A DNA stretch of 64,000 bases from Aurifilum marmelostoma (Eukaryota > Ascomycota > Sordariomycetes > Diaporthales > Cryphonectriaceae). Of the stretch, positions 38,002-49,569 are shown piece after piece. The translations under genes and the position numbers were made by a program. The notes under the pieces are model-generated. The model searched no databases, was not told where the DNA came from, and worked only from the letters and a program-made list of their open reading frames with translations. The stretch's first letter is position 1, and each line of letters opens with the position of its first letter. The DNA is taken from the NCBI GenBank assembly GCA_027559495.1, contig JAMXSV010000027.1, positions 1 through 64,000 of the forward strand. Direction: 5' to 3'.

Positions 38002-38015
38002 CTTCCGCGGCACCT
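38002..38015 (+). promoter_or_regulatory. CCGCGG palindrome upstream of the SDR gene, copy 2
   Basis: CTTCCGCGGCACCT, followed by TGAACTGATAATTACTT. The similarity to the activator promoter copy therefore extends beyond the palindrome, through TTGA and TAATTACTT. Confidence 0.5.
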
Positions 38016-39623
38016 TGAACTGATAATTACTTAGTGCCTAGCTTCTGGCACGAGATGCAACACGCTACCAAAATACTCCCTGCCATTCACTATGCCAACG
38101 GCAATTCTTTGGGCGAGAATTATGGCCAGATGCCTGCCACTGACTGGAGTTGCACGGTCTCGGGTCGTCACCGCACCCCTGGACAAGATAGCAAGGCTGC
38201 CCAGGTGACATTTGCGGCCAAGATCTTGACAAGAGACACGCATTCAAATGTGGACAGAGTCCTAAGACGTAGACGAAGAAGTAATCTGGTAATTAGGGAT
38301 TGCATATGCAGTTCTATTGATTAGACCACGGCGTTACATATGCGACTTGGTACTCGCTAATCATTTGTCGCTAACAATTGAGATTATTTAAAGAAACAAG
38401 CAGCACCCTCCTTTTGGAAGTATGAGGTCCAGCAAGGTAACTATGTCTCATTGCTGATTTTCAAGCACCAATACTGATATCAACTCTTATACCAGGGTTG
38501 AGTGATACTCTGCTAGCTCTTCTAACTCGTCTGCCAAGCTTAGAACTCCTATGCTAAGATAAAGTCGAGGCTAGCAAGACACACTTAGTTTTACCAGACG
38601 GAGTTATTCCCTACTGCATCGCATCTGGTATAAATCTCAGATGTTGGGGTACTATCAAAAACACTATTGCGTACTTTGACGAATGCTGGATGGTTGGCGA
38701 CGGATGGAGACTAATCTTGAGGGCTCCCAGAGTAGTTTCTGGTCGTGCTTCTTGGATTACTAGACTCGGGTGCACCACATCTCCTCTTGTATCTTTTTCA
38801 AGATCTATCCGTGCTTCATGTGCAGCCTCTCCACCTCCTTCTGCTAGCTGACCTGCGTGACGAGTAAGTCGTTCTAGTTTGATTGGAAGCGAGTTGTCAC
38901 CGCAGCTCGTGATTTCCGGCCGCCTGGTCGTCGGATTCATGACACATGGCATTGCACTGAGTCATCATATCCTCCCATCTTTTGATTTGTCCTGAGCAGT
39001 CTCCTCCGCCGGCTTGGATCAGTTCCTCGTAATTTTCCCACCCTCCTCTTCGTCGTGCGCTCTCGTTTTTGCTAACGTATAAGGTTCTCGAAACCATTAT
39101 GACTTTTTTTCGGAATACAATTTTCCCCCCTTGTATTGTTGAGATGCTCCTGAGGTTCTCTTCTGCCTGGCCCTGCAGGTGTCAAAACACGCGACGCAAA
39201 TGACTCGATTCCGTACTCTCTGGATTATCTCTCGTATCTGGCGTCTTACCGCGGGTACAAATCATCCGGTACGTTGGAGAGGAATTACCTCTCACCGCCA
39301 ACACGATGAATGCCACGTCCAATTTTCTTCGAAACAACAGTTGCCCGAGATCCACGCATCTGGGAACTTCAGGTCTTGTTGAAAGTCGGTCTCCATAGAT
39401 GTGGTATAGGCATCAGCTGTTGCACTGTCGAGCCGTGGGACTCATGAAGGGCACTGAGCAGCCAGGGTCCCTTAGAGCATCCTCATATTCGAAGCTGTGC
39501 AGCTAGGAAGGACATGTCTCTTCAAGACCTGCGTCCTCTGTGGACATATCGCTTATCTACCACGACTCTAATTCTCGCCTAAAGTTGATTGTGATACGTC
39601 ATACCCTAGAAATTGTAGGTATT
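38016..39623. other. intergenic, no supportable gene
   Basis: Broken short frames on both strands (for example 38,611-39,097 minus) show no recognisable domain. This stretch separates the dehydrogenase promoter from the tyrosinase 3' end. Confidence 0.5.
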
Positions 39624-40979
39624 TTAGAGGTATATATAGCAAAATGAAGTATCTCTAAGAGTGTTGAGGACCTGCGCAATTTCGACACTCGGCGCATTAA
39701 CACCCAAATCGATGATGTCTGTCTTCAATGTGTCCCTGCTCGGCGGGCTATTAAGCAGCGTAATCGTCCCAGCAATATCCCTCGCCTTGGAAGGGTGCAA
39801 CGCCTGCCAAATCCAGTACACATAGTCTAGCATAGCGTGGTGGAAGAAAAAGCTCGGATCATTGATCGAAGAGAAAAGGTCAGAGGCCTCGCCGCCGACC
39901 GACATGTGACCAGCAGCATGCATGCCGAGAAAAAGGTCGGCAAAGCGCCCTTGAAGTTCATTCTGAAAGAGTAGTATGCTTTGTGATGCGTCGCCGACTG
40001 TAACGTTCAGAAGGTTGGTTGATGTAAACCAAGCCGAGGTAACATAGCTACTCAAATCGCGGCTGAGGCAGCGTGGGTTGTAGCCTAGGGATCCATCTGG
40101 ACTTGGGTTTGGCTGCATGCCAGCCATGCCTGGGGCGACTGGACCGAGATGAACAGTCATGCTGTGTTACTAAAGTCAGATCGTGTGCATTCGTACAACA
40201 CATGCATTGACTCACTTAACAAAAGGCCCGCTCATTACGCAACCACCTCCATTTCCAGAAGGCAACCAAATATTTCCCGTGCCTGACAGACTTCCATTGT
40301 GGACGACAAAAGACCCATCGCCGCTCAAACTAGTATCACTGCCGTCAAAAAGAGGCGATTGGGCGAGGTCGTTTGCGTACGCGAACCAGTTCCAATACGG
40401 CTGGTATCCTTGATATCCGCACTCTTCACGAAGAGCGTTCTCGTAGGCCCAGGTAATATAACGGTGCCAAGTCAGAAAGTTGCCCTGTTATATTACATTA
40501 TATAGTCAGTAGACATTTTATATATCTTGTAGTGCAATAGTAGTAGAATCATACCGTGCCATGAATTGTAAGTGTCTGGTTAATATGGACGGCAACGAAA
40601 TCATCATATCTGTTTCTGGCGCCTGGTGCAAAGGTCGGGTCGGACTTAGAAGGCAGCTCCAAAAGGCACTGCACTGCGCTAATATACGCCTTTTTCTCAA
40701 CTGCAGTTAAGGAGGCCCTGAGTTTTCTTCGTAAGTTTTCAAGTTGGAATCAGGCAAAGGTCAGGAATGAGGTTGTTCTTACCAGTCTCTGCGGATTGCA
40801 GCATTGGATAGATGACATGTGCTCTTGGCTATCGTGGAATTCGAAGCCGTTTGCAATTCAGCAATAGCTTGAGACTGAAGTTTAGCCAAAGCGTTTACGC
40901 CGTCGGCTTCTACAAGTGATCGTGCAGACAGCCCACTTGCAAAGACACTCGCGGCAGCGGCGAAGTAGCTGGCACGCAT
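39624..40979 (-). CDS. secreted tyrosinase-type di-copper oxidase
   Basis: Four exons (40,979-40,783; 40,717-40,555; 40,484-40,216; 40,161-39,624) with introns of 65, 70 and 54 nt give 388 residues. An N-terminal signal peptide is likely (residues 1-20, Ala-rich, ending near SAR). The tyrosinase core is complete. The CuA ligands are His110 (FVAVH), His118 (TIHGTGNF) and His127 (LTWHRY). The CuB ligands are His291 and His295 (GMHAAGH) and the His317-318 pair (FFHHAMLDYVYWIWQ). These enzymes oxidise phenols to quinones with O2, or carry out related tailoring oxidations in fungal secondary metabolism. The short length matches secreted fungal members without the long C-terminal shielding domain. 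Exon 1-2 joining uses the second AG (ACTCAG) because the first would create a stop. Confidence 0.9.
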
Positions 40980-43300
40980 GTTGACAGCTGAGGACGGCTT
41001 TGTACAAGAAGCTTGGTCTGAGTTGGAAAGTTAAAGGTTGCAAAACTTGTCGCCTACCTGGCACGACTGCTGCTTTTATTGCTATGCAATGATCTAGTCT
41101 ACACCATCTACGCCCACATCTTAGCGTCTTACACGGAGCATATTTGAGTAGCTAAGTAATTCAAACTAGTCCCAACAGGCTAAGCATATCCGCGACGATT
41201 ATGCAGGTAAGATTTTCGGTTTTGACATGATCACTAGTACCCACATTCTAGTGGACGACACCGCCATATCGCAATATGTTCTAGCCCTTGGCCTAACCCA
41301 GAGCACAATCTCAAGCCGTTATGCCATATGCTTGCATTTAGCCGTGATAGTCTCGACTTGGATATGGTGAGCAAAAGTCCATTCGCCTTTTCCATGCCTT
41401 AATTTTTCTTGGGGCTTACGGTCTCATCGGTTCCACTTACACTCATTGACTTTTCGTTGTCACGCGCAGGCGCGCATCAACCGCATATCTGTCGAAGACA
41501 TTCAGTTCCTAATGGATCTTGTAAAGCTGTGTTCTGGCGCTCTCCGCGCGTCGTAGGATGCCTTATCAGTAGCGGTATCCGAAAGACGGTGTGCTGGATT
41601 GTGATTGTGCGACTAAAGGAGGATCTGTAAATAGCTGCAAGCCCAGATCGCGCTAGCAAATATTACTCTCCTGGACGAAACGAAATAAGTCAAATCAGGA
41701 CTATAAAGCTTTTACCCTTTCTTTGCAGATACACATCATATATTAAATTAATTTCATCCTAATTTTATTAATTGATATCGTACCATTTTATGCAATATTG
41801 AGATCTGTTCCTAATAAATTATTAGGTATTATTGCTATAATAAGTGCTATATTAATAATTTTAGTTTTATGTATACTTGATTTATGTAGATTAAGAGGTT
41901 TTACTTTTACACCTAGACCCGGGTATGTGCTACAAGTTTGCTCCTTTCTTTCCGCTCTTACTCCGTAATGACACTATTGTGGACCTGACTTTGAAATGCC
42001 GGAGACAAGTAATTAATTATGCCTCGACAAGGACCGTCCGCCTCATTTGCATTTTGGCTGGTAACCCAAACAACTTAGGACAAGATGCTGAGCCTGAAAA
42101 GCATATTATATAGCATTCCGTAGTCCCGATCCAGGGAACTGCTATTCGTCCAAGTTTCTGCACTCTATGATAAAAAAATATTGTAAGCATTGTAATAGCT
42201 TACGAGCTACGTAGGGATTGAGATGGTAAATGGAGATAATCGATTTGAAGATATAGACCGCCGCTAGTGTAGCTATACGTAAAAGGTAGAAACCTGTTAG
42301 ATGACTAAGCAAACATTGAAAAGGAAACGAATCGACATTCCTTGACCCGTATGATGTGTTTACAAACTAAGCCCCTCTGCTGGAACTCCTCTTCCCCCTC
42401 TGCATATAGCATACTTAGTTCGACTAAAAATGGCCTGATACACCCTGAAGTTAATGTGGTGGGGTGGGTTGAAGCCCTGTAAGCTGTGACAGACAGGTCT
42501 ATTTGCAGTAGCTGCTAGAGTACTGGATGTGAAGACTGCATGATCATTTGGACCGGCACCCAAGACCCCTGGAGCATGTCCTCGGCCCAGCGACACAGCT
42601 GGGCACGGTGACACCTCCCCCCTGGGGGAGCAGCAGCCAGAGGAGGAGACTCTGCGCGACTCCATGACATTAACGCTCAGCCAACCGAGTTCCTGCACTA
42701 TGCAGAGACTGCGGCGGCACGTACGAGGCTCCAGACCTGTGGAGGCCTAGCTGCGAGCCTGTTCCTGTTCTCTTGCGAGCCGTGTAGAGGAAATAGCTAT
42801 GTCAGCGGAAGCATCAATGCTTGCCTAAACCACTAGGGCACTATCAGCGTACAGCTGCTATATACAGATCGCTCGCACCAAGGAACTCGTTGATTAAGGC
42901 TTATTTGGCGAGTTAGATTGGCTATTTTACAGTCAAGCGAGTTACTATCTGTTTTAATAATGCGGGCTATATAGAAGATATATTCTTATTACTATTAGTA
43001 CGGGGATACGTTCTCGTTAATTGGCAATTAGTGTAGTGCCGTGTTATTACTTAATAAATGTGTAATGAGCACTGCAGTAATCCGAAGATCCTTAAGTACT
43101 GATTGGGTTTATGCTAATAAGAGCGATGTCAAAGTGCTAAGTCCTTGAATACGGAACCGTACAAGTCCTGATAAATAATACAAGTATTCACTGCCTTTAG
43201 GGCTACTCAGTATATATGACTGAATACTTAGATTGACGACTAAAGAGCTATGTACTGATTCTATCTAATAGTAATAAACGTGTCTTATATATCCAGCTCT
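40980..43300. other. tyrosinase promoter, then repeat graveyard
   Basis: Apart from the cytochrome b-like fragment I see no gene. A minus-strand frame at 42,360-42,698 is GC-rich but featureless. From about 42,830 the sequence becomes AT-rich. Confidence 0.5.
41783..41920 (+). pseudogene. cob: nuclear copy of mitochondrial cytochrome b fragment (NUMT)
   Basis: In one frame 46 codons read PFYAILRSVPNKLLGIIAII, then SAILIILVLCILDLCRLRGF and TFTPRP. This is the segment after the conserved PEWY of cytochrome b (the ubiquinol-oxidising core of complex III) and the following transmembrane helix. The codons are AT-rich, as in fungal mitochondrial genes. The upstream PEW is already damaged (a small deletion near 41,775-41,782), and similarity ends after about 41,920. 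A nuclear insertion of mitochondrial DNA is the simplest explanation; it cannot be functional here. Confidence 0.85.
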
Positions 43301-43307
43301 TTAGTAT

Positions 43308-43410
43308 GGACCGCGAGGACCGCTGCCTGACTATTGCGGTCCTGGACCGCTGGGACCGCTAAGCGATTATTGCGGTCCGTTCCTAATTGGTTCGCGTAAC
43401 CCTAACCCTG
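43308..43410. repeat. GGACCGC inverted-repeat cluster ending in CCCTAACCCTG
   Basis: GGACCGC occurs four times and its complement GCGGTCC twice within 72 bp (43,308-43,379), often as near-palindromic pairs. The cluster is followed by TAACCCTAACCCTG at 43,397-43,410. Read on the minus strand this begins CAGGGTTAGGGTT, resembling the terminal inverted repeat of hAT-type DNA transposons with subterminal repeats. No partner end was found nearby, so it may be a one-ended relic. Confidence 0.5.
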
Positions 43411-44439
43411 GATTATATAATCGATGTTTTTTGTTATAATGTTAAGCTACTGATACCTGGTCCTTGTTGCTTATGGCCTATTGGTGACCTGCATGTTGGA
43501 TGGGTTATAACAAAATGGTATTAAGATTATTAGAATAGTAATTATTAAGAAATATAGACCTTTCGCGATGTGTTTTTTATACGATAACAATAGTTCGAAT
43601 GATATCATTGTGTCTTAGTGAAATAATAAGCTTTTATAAAAAGAGATTTTAGCAGTCGTGCTAATAGCCTTTGAAAACAAGGCCTGCTTAAGTAATAGCC
43701 TTGAAGACTTACGACCCCTTTATATCCCCAACTCAACGTCCACGCTCAGTATTATATAATGAGTATACCCTCTTATTAGCTCAAACTCCTTGCTATCTAC
43801 AATGATTCTTTTTATGCTCTGCATAACATTTAAAGCCCTAGAACTATTGCGAGCTGTATTTGTATTATTACTTTCGGCATAGCAGCACTGCCTTATTTGC
43901 CTAAGGAAGAATTGGGTCTCTATAGGCAGACCCTCGCATATCTGCTTGTGCGGTATAGTCTTGGAGCACGAGCTTTAAGGCGAGAGAAAGAGGACTCTGT
44001 ATTGAAATTCGTCCTCTTGGTCCTACTAGCATCAACACGGTATATTATTAGTCCCGACTTACATAACGAAAAATCTAGATATGTTCGGCTTAGAGCTGCA
44101 CTTACTATCTAAATTATAACTTTGCAAGATTTAGTAGAAAAACTATCTAGACCTTTTGCATTAATATTATTACTAGCATATTAGCAGCTTTATGATTTAA
44201 GGATTTCGCGCATACTACTGCATAGTCAACTTATTATCCTAGCTTAGAGCTATCTTATATCGATTTAATTAACGTCGACTATAGAAATAAGCGAATAGAA
44301 GCTAAACCAGGGTACAGTTAGGGCTTTTTATAAAATGTGTGCAACTACGAAATGGATTAAAAACAGGCTACAACTAGCATAATAAAGAGCTTAAATAATT
44401 CAAAACGGCAACATATAAGTCTAACGAACCCCTTTCCGA
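43411..44439. other. AT-rich mutated repeat remnant
   Basis: AT-rich, frames broken, no domain recognised. It includes copy 2 of the dispersed end motif and forms the lower border of the PKS fossil. Confidence 0.6.
43484..43512 (-). repeat. dispersed repeat end motif, copy 2
   Basis: On the minus strand it reads TGTTATAACCCATCCAACAT then GCAGGTCAC. About 80 bp along the same strand (near 43,433-43,442) lies ATTATAACA, an inverted match to its start, so the two could bracket a very short (about 80-bp) element. Confidence 0.6.
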
Positions 44440-46102
44440 TCACCCTCCCCCCCTTTCTGACTACCCCAGAGAGTTCTGACCGTCAAGGAGGAGTCTCATG
44501 ATAGTCTGCATCGTGCGGCGCACAGTAGCACCCTTGAACAGGCACAGCTGGGCTAGGTCGATATGGAGAGAGGTGACACATGGGCAAAGACGGCCAGCTT
44601 GGTACTGCTCTTCATCTCGAGATCACGCTTCCCAATCTCGATAAATCGAACAAATCGGCGCAGGCAGGGCAGTCCATTGTTGGGAAGGGGACCCGAGAGC
44701 GAGTTCAGGACGACGTCAACGCCTTCACCATGGGTCGCAGGCCGGATCCCAGTGCCAAAGGATGTGTCACGGCCGGAGAAGATGTGGTCGCTAGAGATTC
44801 CATATTTTCTCGGTTAGTAGGGCCCTCTTCTCGGCCGTACCAAACATAGCAAAGATATCCGCGCCGATAGGCGCACTTGTATAATCGCAGCCTAGCCGAC
44901 GCCGCCCGTCGCAGCACGGACGAGGGCACGCTTGCCCTTTTGTAGGTCCGCCTTGTCGACTAGGGCCACGATGGAAGTAGAGAAGACCACGGGAAGCGAG
45001 GCTGCCGCCTTAAAGCTGAGATCATCGGGAATGTGCGCCGCGTTGGTGTACGGAGTACGGACAAGGCTGCCGTAGTAGCCTACAAGCTCCGTTGCGATGG
45101 GGTCTCCAGAGGAGAAGCCGCCATGCGAGGCAGCACGAGAGCCCATCCTAGTGATCACATCAGCACACTCAAAGCCCATGGTGGTCTGCACGCTCAGCTG
45201 ACCTATGGCAACCAACACATCGCGGAAGTCAACCCCAAACGCATGTGGCTCGACCACAAGATGGTCGGGATCCATGTCGTCGCCGTTCCCCAGGCCCACA
45301 CCGTCAAAGTCAGAGTCTTCCCTAAATGACATGGTAGCCAGGAGGCCAGGCACGCTAAGTTGGAGGCGCAGAACGCGCTCTGGCTGGTGAAAGGGCTCCC
45401 TGGCCAGTGCCTGCGCATCGTCAGCACATCTCGGCCAGCAGAAGGAGAAGAAGAACAAGATGGAGAAGACTGAGAGTCGTCCTTTATCTTATCTGCATTC
45501 TCTACTATATTCATCCAAGCAAATGCAAGTATGTATGGGTCAATGTATACGACTTGGCGAGTACGTTGATATAGATGTAACAAACAAAGGATCCAAAAAC
45601 GGGCGAGGCCTAGGCTGGCCCGACTTGAACTTAGCTCACCACTAGTCCTCCGATAGTCCACAAATAAAGGATATGCCGACCTGTTCCTGTGTGATATTGA
45701 CAAGGTAAAAGAGACCTCCAGGCTTCAGAAGCTGTGTTATCGTCCTGAGGGCGGTGCTAACGTCCCTGGAGCCACGCAGGGTGTGCGAACCCACCGCCAG
45801 GTCGTAGGATGCTGCCTCGAGGTCTTTTTTTGCTCTAAACGTCCCGCCCGAGATCGAGTTTCTTAGACCGTTCCAGGCTCTTCGACGGCCCTAGTTAGCT
45901 ATGCACCACCTCGAACTGCTCGGGGTATCTTCTTCTGAGATGGCCACATCGTAGCATACAGCAAGACGCCCCTTCCAGACTCATCAAATCCGATCACGTT
46001 GGGGTTCTGGTGGCTATCGATACCGCCTCGCTGTCCGGCCGTGATGTCTAGTATCTTTGCCTCGAATGCTTGTGTACCACAGACAGCCCACAAGAGCGGC
46101 AA
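44440..46102 (-). pseudogene. HR-PKS fossil, part 2: methyltransferase C-part and enoyl reductase
   Basis: From 46,102 downward the minus strand shows C-methyltransferase motif I (AKILDITAGQRGG). After frameshifts comes YDLAVGSHTLRGSRDVSTAL and LLKPGGLFYLVN, ending GLSEDWW. Next is the enoyl reductase of highly reducing PKSs: FGVDFRDVLVAIGQL, MGFECADVITRMG, AASLPVVFSTSIVALVD, RALVRAATGGVG. After a stop it continues HIFSGRDTSFGTGI, GVDVVLNSLSGPLP and FIEIGKRDLEM. The ER is recognisable to about 44,460. Stops (for example after GGVG) and frame changes show it is dead. No KR or ACP follows; an AT-rich remnant begins instead. It continues part 1 after an interruption. Confidence 0.85.
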
Positions 46103-46652
46103 GCGTTTCGCGAAAAGGAGCTATTATAACATTTCTTAATACAAGCTACAGCTAATCTTCAGATAATAAGAATCTAAATTAAAAAAAAAGTAAGAAATAA
46201 GCCTAAAATAGTTTATAAAATAGAGGAATAATTCTCTTGCTTTAATTTTCATTAATTAGCGCAGGAAAAATATTGATACAAAAACCTGTCCTCTATGCTC
46301 AGGGCAATTTGACTTAAGGATAATTAGTCTATCCGGGTGCTGGGCATCCGACAGCTATCCTCCCGGGTCCACGGGTCCACGGTTCTGTGAGCCATTTTTT
46401 TGACCTGCATGCTGGATGGGTTATAACACCAGGGGAGCCGGGGAATCCTATATATTTGCGCAGGTCCCAAGGGTCGCATGTGGAACCCAAGGAGCTTAGG
46501 GAGCGGGAGAATCAAATTTGAGTCGCTACGCTAGAGGCTAGATAGGTCCCAGAACAGAAGATCTTTCTACAATCGAGAGTCTCGATACTCGAGTAGCTCA
46601 TCCAAGCACCGCCTTGGCATTGCGTGCACCTCTCCGCCGGCTGACGCTATCG
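46103..46652. other. AT-rich stretch and repeat end inside the PKS break
   Basis: 46,105-46,330 is AT-rich and non-coding, directly at the break in the PKS fossil. It is followed by copy 3 of the dispersed end motif and the 3' flank of the nuclease-like gene. Confidence 0.6.
46401..46428 (-). repeat. dispersed repeat end motif, copy 3
   Basis: On the minus strand it reads TGTTATAACCCATCCAGCAT then GCAGGTCA, with one difference in the aligned part from copy 2. Its position inside the segment that splits the PKS fossil suggests a mobile element took part in the break. Confidence 0.62.
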
Positions 46653-48425
46653 TTACTGAGATGGGAAGGCTTTGGCAGTGGACTGCCCCAGTATATACCC
46701 CGAGTACCATGGCTGATAGACATCACGAGACCATCTGGCCAGCACTTGTAAGGCATAGACGATACTGTAGATGCCCGCCCTGCTGGAAGTCTTGCCAAAG
46801 TGCACATGTTCCCAGAGGATCTTGTAGAGATGGGTTAGGTCAGCCAAGACATTTACGATTGTGATGAGAATACAGAAGCAAGTACGGCGAGACTATCACG
46901 ACTCACTGTTTTCGTGCCCTCCCGAGTAGAGGCGACAAAATTCCAGTCGTGGCCCGAAATTACAATTCCGGGAAGAAAAGGCAGCTTCTTCAGGATTTCG
47001 GCCGTCAGACGATCAACCTCGGGTCCTCGGCGCCCTGCCGCCTCCCTAGCGCGGCGAGCAACAATACTAGAGAGCAAGTTCCACTGGGCGCTGTGCCAGA
47101 TGACAGACTGAAATTTCATCTTAGTGCTCCCAGATCCTACCTCGTGATTCTTAGTCTCGATGGAAATGCTGATGGGGTCGTCGAGCAGGGTGGGGCAGTC
47201 TGTGTGATTGATGGAGTTCAGCGGGAGAGTCGCCCTCAGGGAACGCATGGACGCAGCGGCGTCGGCAGACCAGCCAGTGCGATCAATGGTAAGACAGATG
47301 TCGACGAGCTGGCCGGAAGCGGAGCTGGGGAGATAGGCCTTGATAATCCGGGCCGTGGTGCTTCATCGTATCGTTAGCGCTATAGCAACAGGAGGACATG
47401 AGTTTCGAAAGTTTGAGAAGAGATAAGATGTACCAATATACATGATCGAGCCCCAGGAGATTCTTTAGATTCCCAGGATTGGGCCCACCCAGGTTACCCG
47501 AGCGGATACGCAGCGCCATCTTGATCAAGGGGCTGTGAACCTCGACGTTCCAGGCGGCCTCGGGATAGCTGCGCTCCTGGGCGACAACCGCCTCCTTGAG
47601 GATAGCGTCGACCTCGTCCAAGCTGGGGGTAGGGCCCAGAGAGTCGCGCACTGTAGCCTCGGAAAACATGAAACCCATGAAGCCGGCAGCCTTGGCGGAG
47701 GCCGTGCCCGCACCCAGAGCGTCCCGAACTGCGGAGGAGACGACGCCCGCGCTGCTGTCGATCTCCTCCATCTTAAGCCGAAACTCGTCAACCGGGCGCG
47801 GGACATTCTCGGTTGCCCCCGACAGGGACCGTATCTCGATGTGTTCCTGTACCCTCAGCGTGGCAATCTGTTTCCTAGGCGAAGAGGAGAAGCCCGACAG
47901 GCTAGAGTGGGTTGACGAGGATGGCGCATCCGAGCCCAGCTGCATCTTTCGTTTCCTAGTGTGTGGCGCTCTGGGTGTAGGTTCCTGGTCCTGCGCCTGT
48001 ACCAGACCCTGGTCCTCCTCCTCATCCTCGTCCTCATCTAGACCCCCGGTAGGAGCGGTAGGTGAGATGCGCCGACGCTGGTTCCGATGCTGCCAGCTGG
48101 GCGTGGAAGACATCGAATATGAACGTGGCGGGGTGAGTCGGTGGCGATGGCAATGACGCTTCTCGAGCTGCCGGGCCAGGCCTTGGTGGGGATCGGGGTC
48201 GGGATCGGGATCGGGATCAGCACGTTTCCTCTTCAGCCCTTCAGGAGATAGAGCCTGCAATGACCCTGCCCCGGAGGTGATAGGCAGAGGAATGCCAGCA
48301 AGCCAGTCGAGAATGATCGCCGACGGCGAGAACGGGGACGACGGTTGTGGTTGTGCCAACTTCGATGGACGACGCTGCAGGTCGAACTCGAGGTCGGACC
48401 CGAGGCTCTCGGTTGCACGATACAT
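46653..48425 (-). CDS. PD-(D/E)XK nuclease-like domain protein
   Basis: Three exons (48,425-47,434; 47,360-46,907; 46,820-46,653) with introns of 73 and 86 nt give 537 residues and no internal stop. The N-terminal 180 residues are low-complexity: an alternating Asp-Pro run (70-79) and an acidic run (130-138). The folded part includes FSEATVRDSLGPTPSLDEVD, WNVEVHSPLIKMALR, TTARIIKAYLP, LNSINHTDCPTLL, ISISIETK (Glu399-x-Lys401, the E-x-K of the motif), WHSAQWNLL, LPFLPGIVISGHDWNFVA and IYSIVYALQVLARW. This order matches a fungal-expanded family of PD-(D/E)XK-like proteins of unknown role, often in accessory regions. Nuclease activity is not demonstrated for the family. The gene sits inside the gap that splits the PKS fossil, on the same strand, and is far better preserved than the fossil. 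Confidence 0.82.
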
Positions 48426-49569
48426 GCGCAGTCAGGGAGAAATTCGCGTGATGATGGTGGTGGGGGTGGTGGTGATAGAGGTGGTCTCGTCAAAAGCACG
48501 TGTTTGTTGTATTTGGTGATGTCTGAAAGTGCTGGTTGCCTATGGTTACTTGCCAAGGCGTGACGTATTCCCACTAGCCGAAAACCGCCTAGCCCGAGCA
48601 CGGCAGCTAAACAATAGCGATTGGTTCATTCTCGATGGATGTGCAGTGGAGCAATTTGAAAGGGAACGACGAAAACTAAAATCGAAATTAGGCTTGCTGC
48701 TGTCTACACAGACTGACAGTATAGGCCACTGGCTGGCTTAGCAGTCTAGGGATATCATTGTTATGGTTTCAATTGCGGAGGGGATCAATCAGCTGTGCGG
48801 GCGATGATTCTTTTCCCTCTGAGGCTGCTGTTACCATATCAGCTCTTTTCCACAGCATGACCTCGATGATTTCTAACCGGCTTTTGAATCTAAGATAAAT
48901 TCTCTGCGCTAAAGCACGATATTTCTGAGCCCGACTACAGCTTTATCTTAAGTACGAAACCTGCTTCGAGTAGCACTACCATCGATGGCACCGGGATTTG
49001 TCAAGTCGGCACTTGGGTTAGGGTTGATCTTTGGTATCTCACAGCATCCTTGTCGACAACCCTTGGTCCGGAGGATGGGGAAGGGACAGCCAGGGGGCCG
49101 GGCGCAAACTTTCAAAACGTACTTGGTAATTCGATGTACTAAGCAATACCAGTCCTGCAACCTTCAAAGCATAGGATCATTTGATAACATTCTGAATTCT
49201 GAGATGATAAGATATGGATAGTAGCTACGTTCTTTTGGCAGGTGAGGCTATGGATTCTTGAGTTTGTAGCATAAAAAGCGAGCGGGCTACTGACTTTCAG
49301 ATAGGAGGCTATGGCTTTATAGCGTTCTACATTGTGGAGGAACTGTTGGAGCGCAAGTGAGTACAAATATGATTCTCTTATCTAGCCGATGAAATGCTAA
49401 CATATGAATACAAATTCTTGGTAATGATAGCAGTAAGGAATGCTGGAAAAAGGCCCCCGGGTTCTGTTAAGCTATCAAAATATTAAATTTTGGAGATTGA
49501 ACTATGTGACTGCCGTAAATCACCGACGAACATGCATTTGAAGACATAGGACTTGTCTTCAAAATTTAA
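48426..49569. other. upstream region of the nuclease-like gene, no gene
   Basis: Contains the likely promoter (GT-rich stretch around 48,450-48,480) and broken frames. A short telomere-like tract (GGGTTAGGGTT) lies at 49,015-49,025. Confidence 0.5.

Noticed and set aside
47596..48156. Plus-strand frame of 186 codons opposite the nuclease-like gene
   Set aside because: It is antisense to exon 1 of a gene with clear family motifs and contains Ser/Arg runs that mirror its acidic tract.
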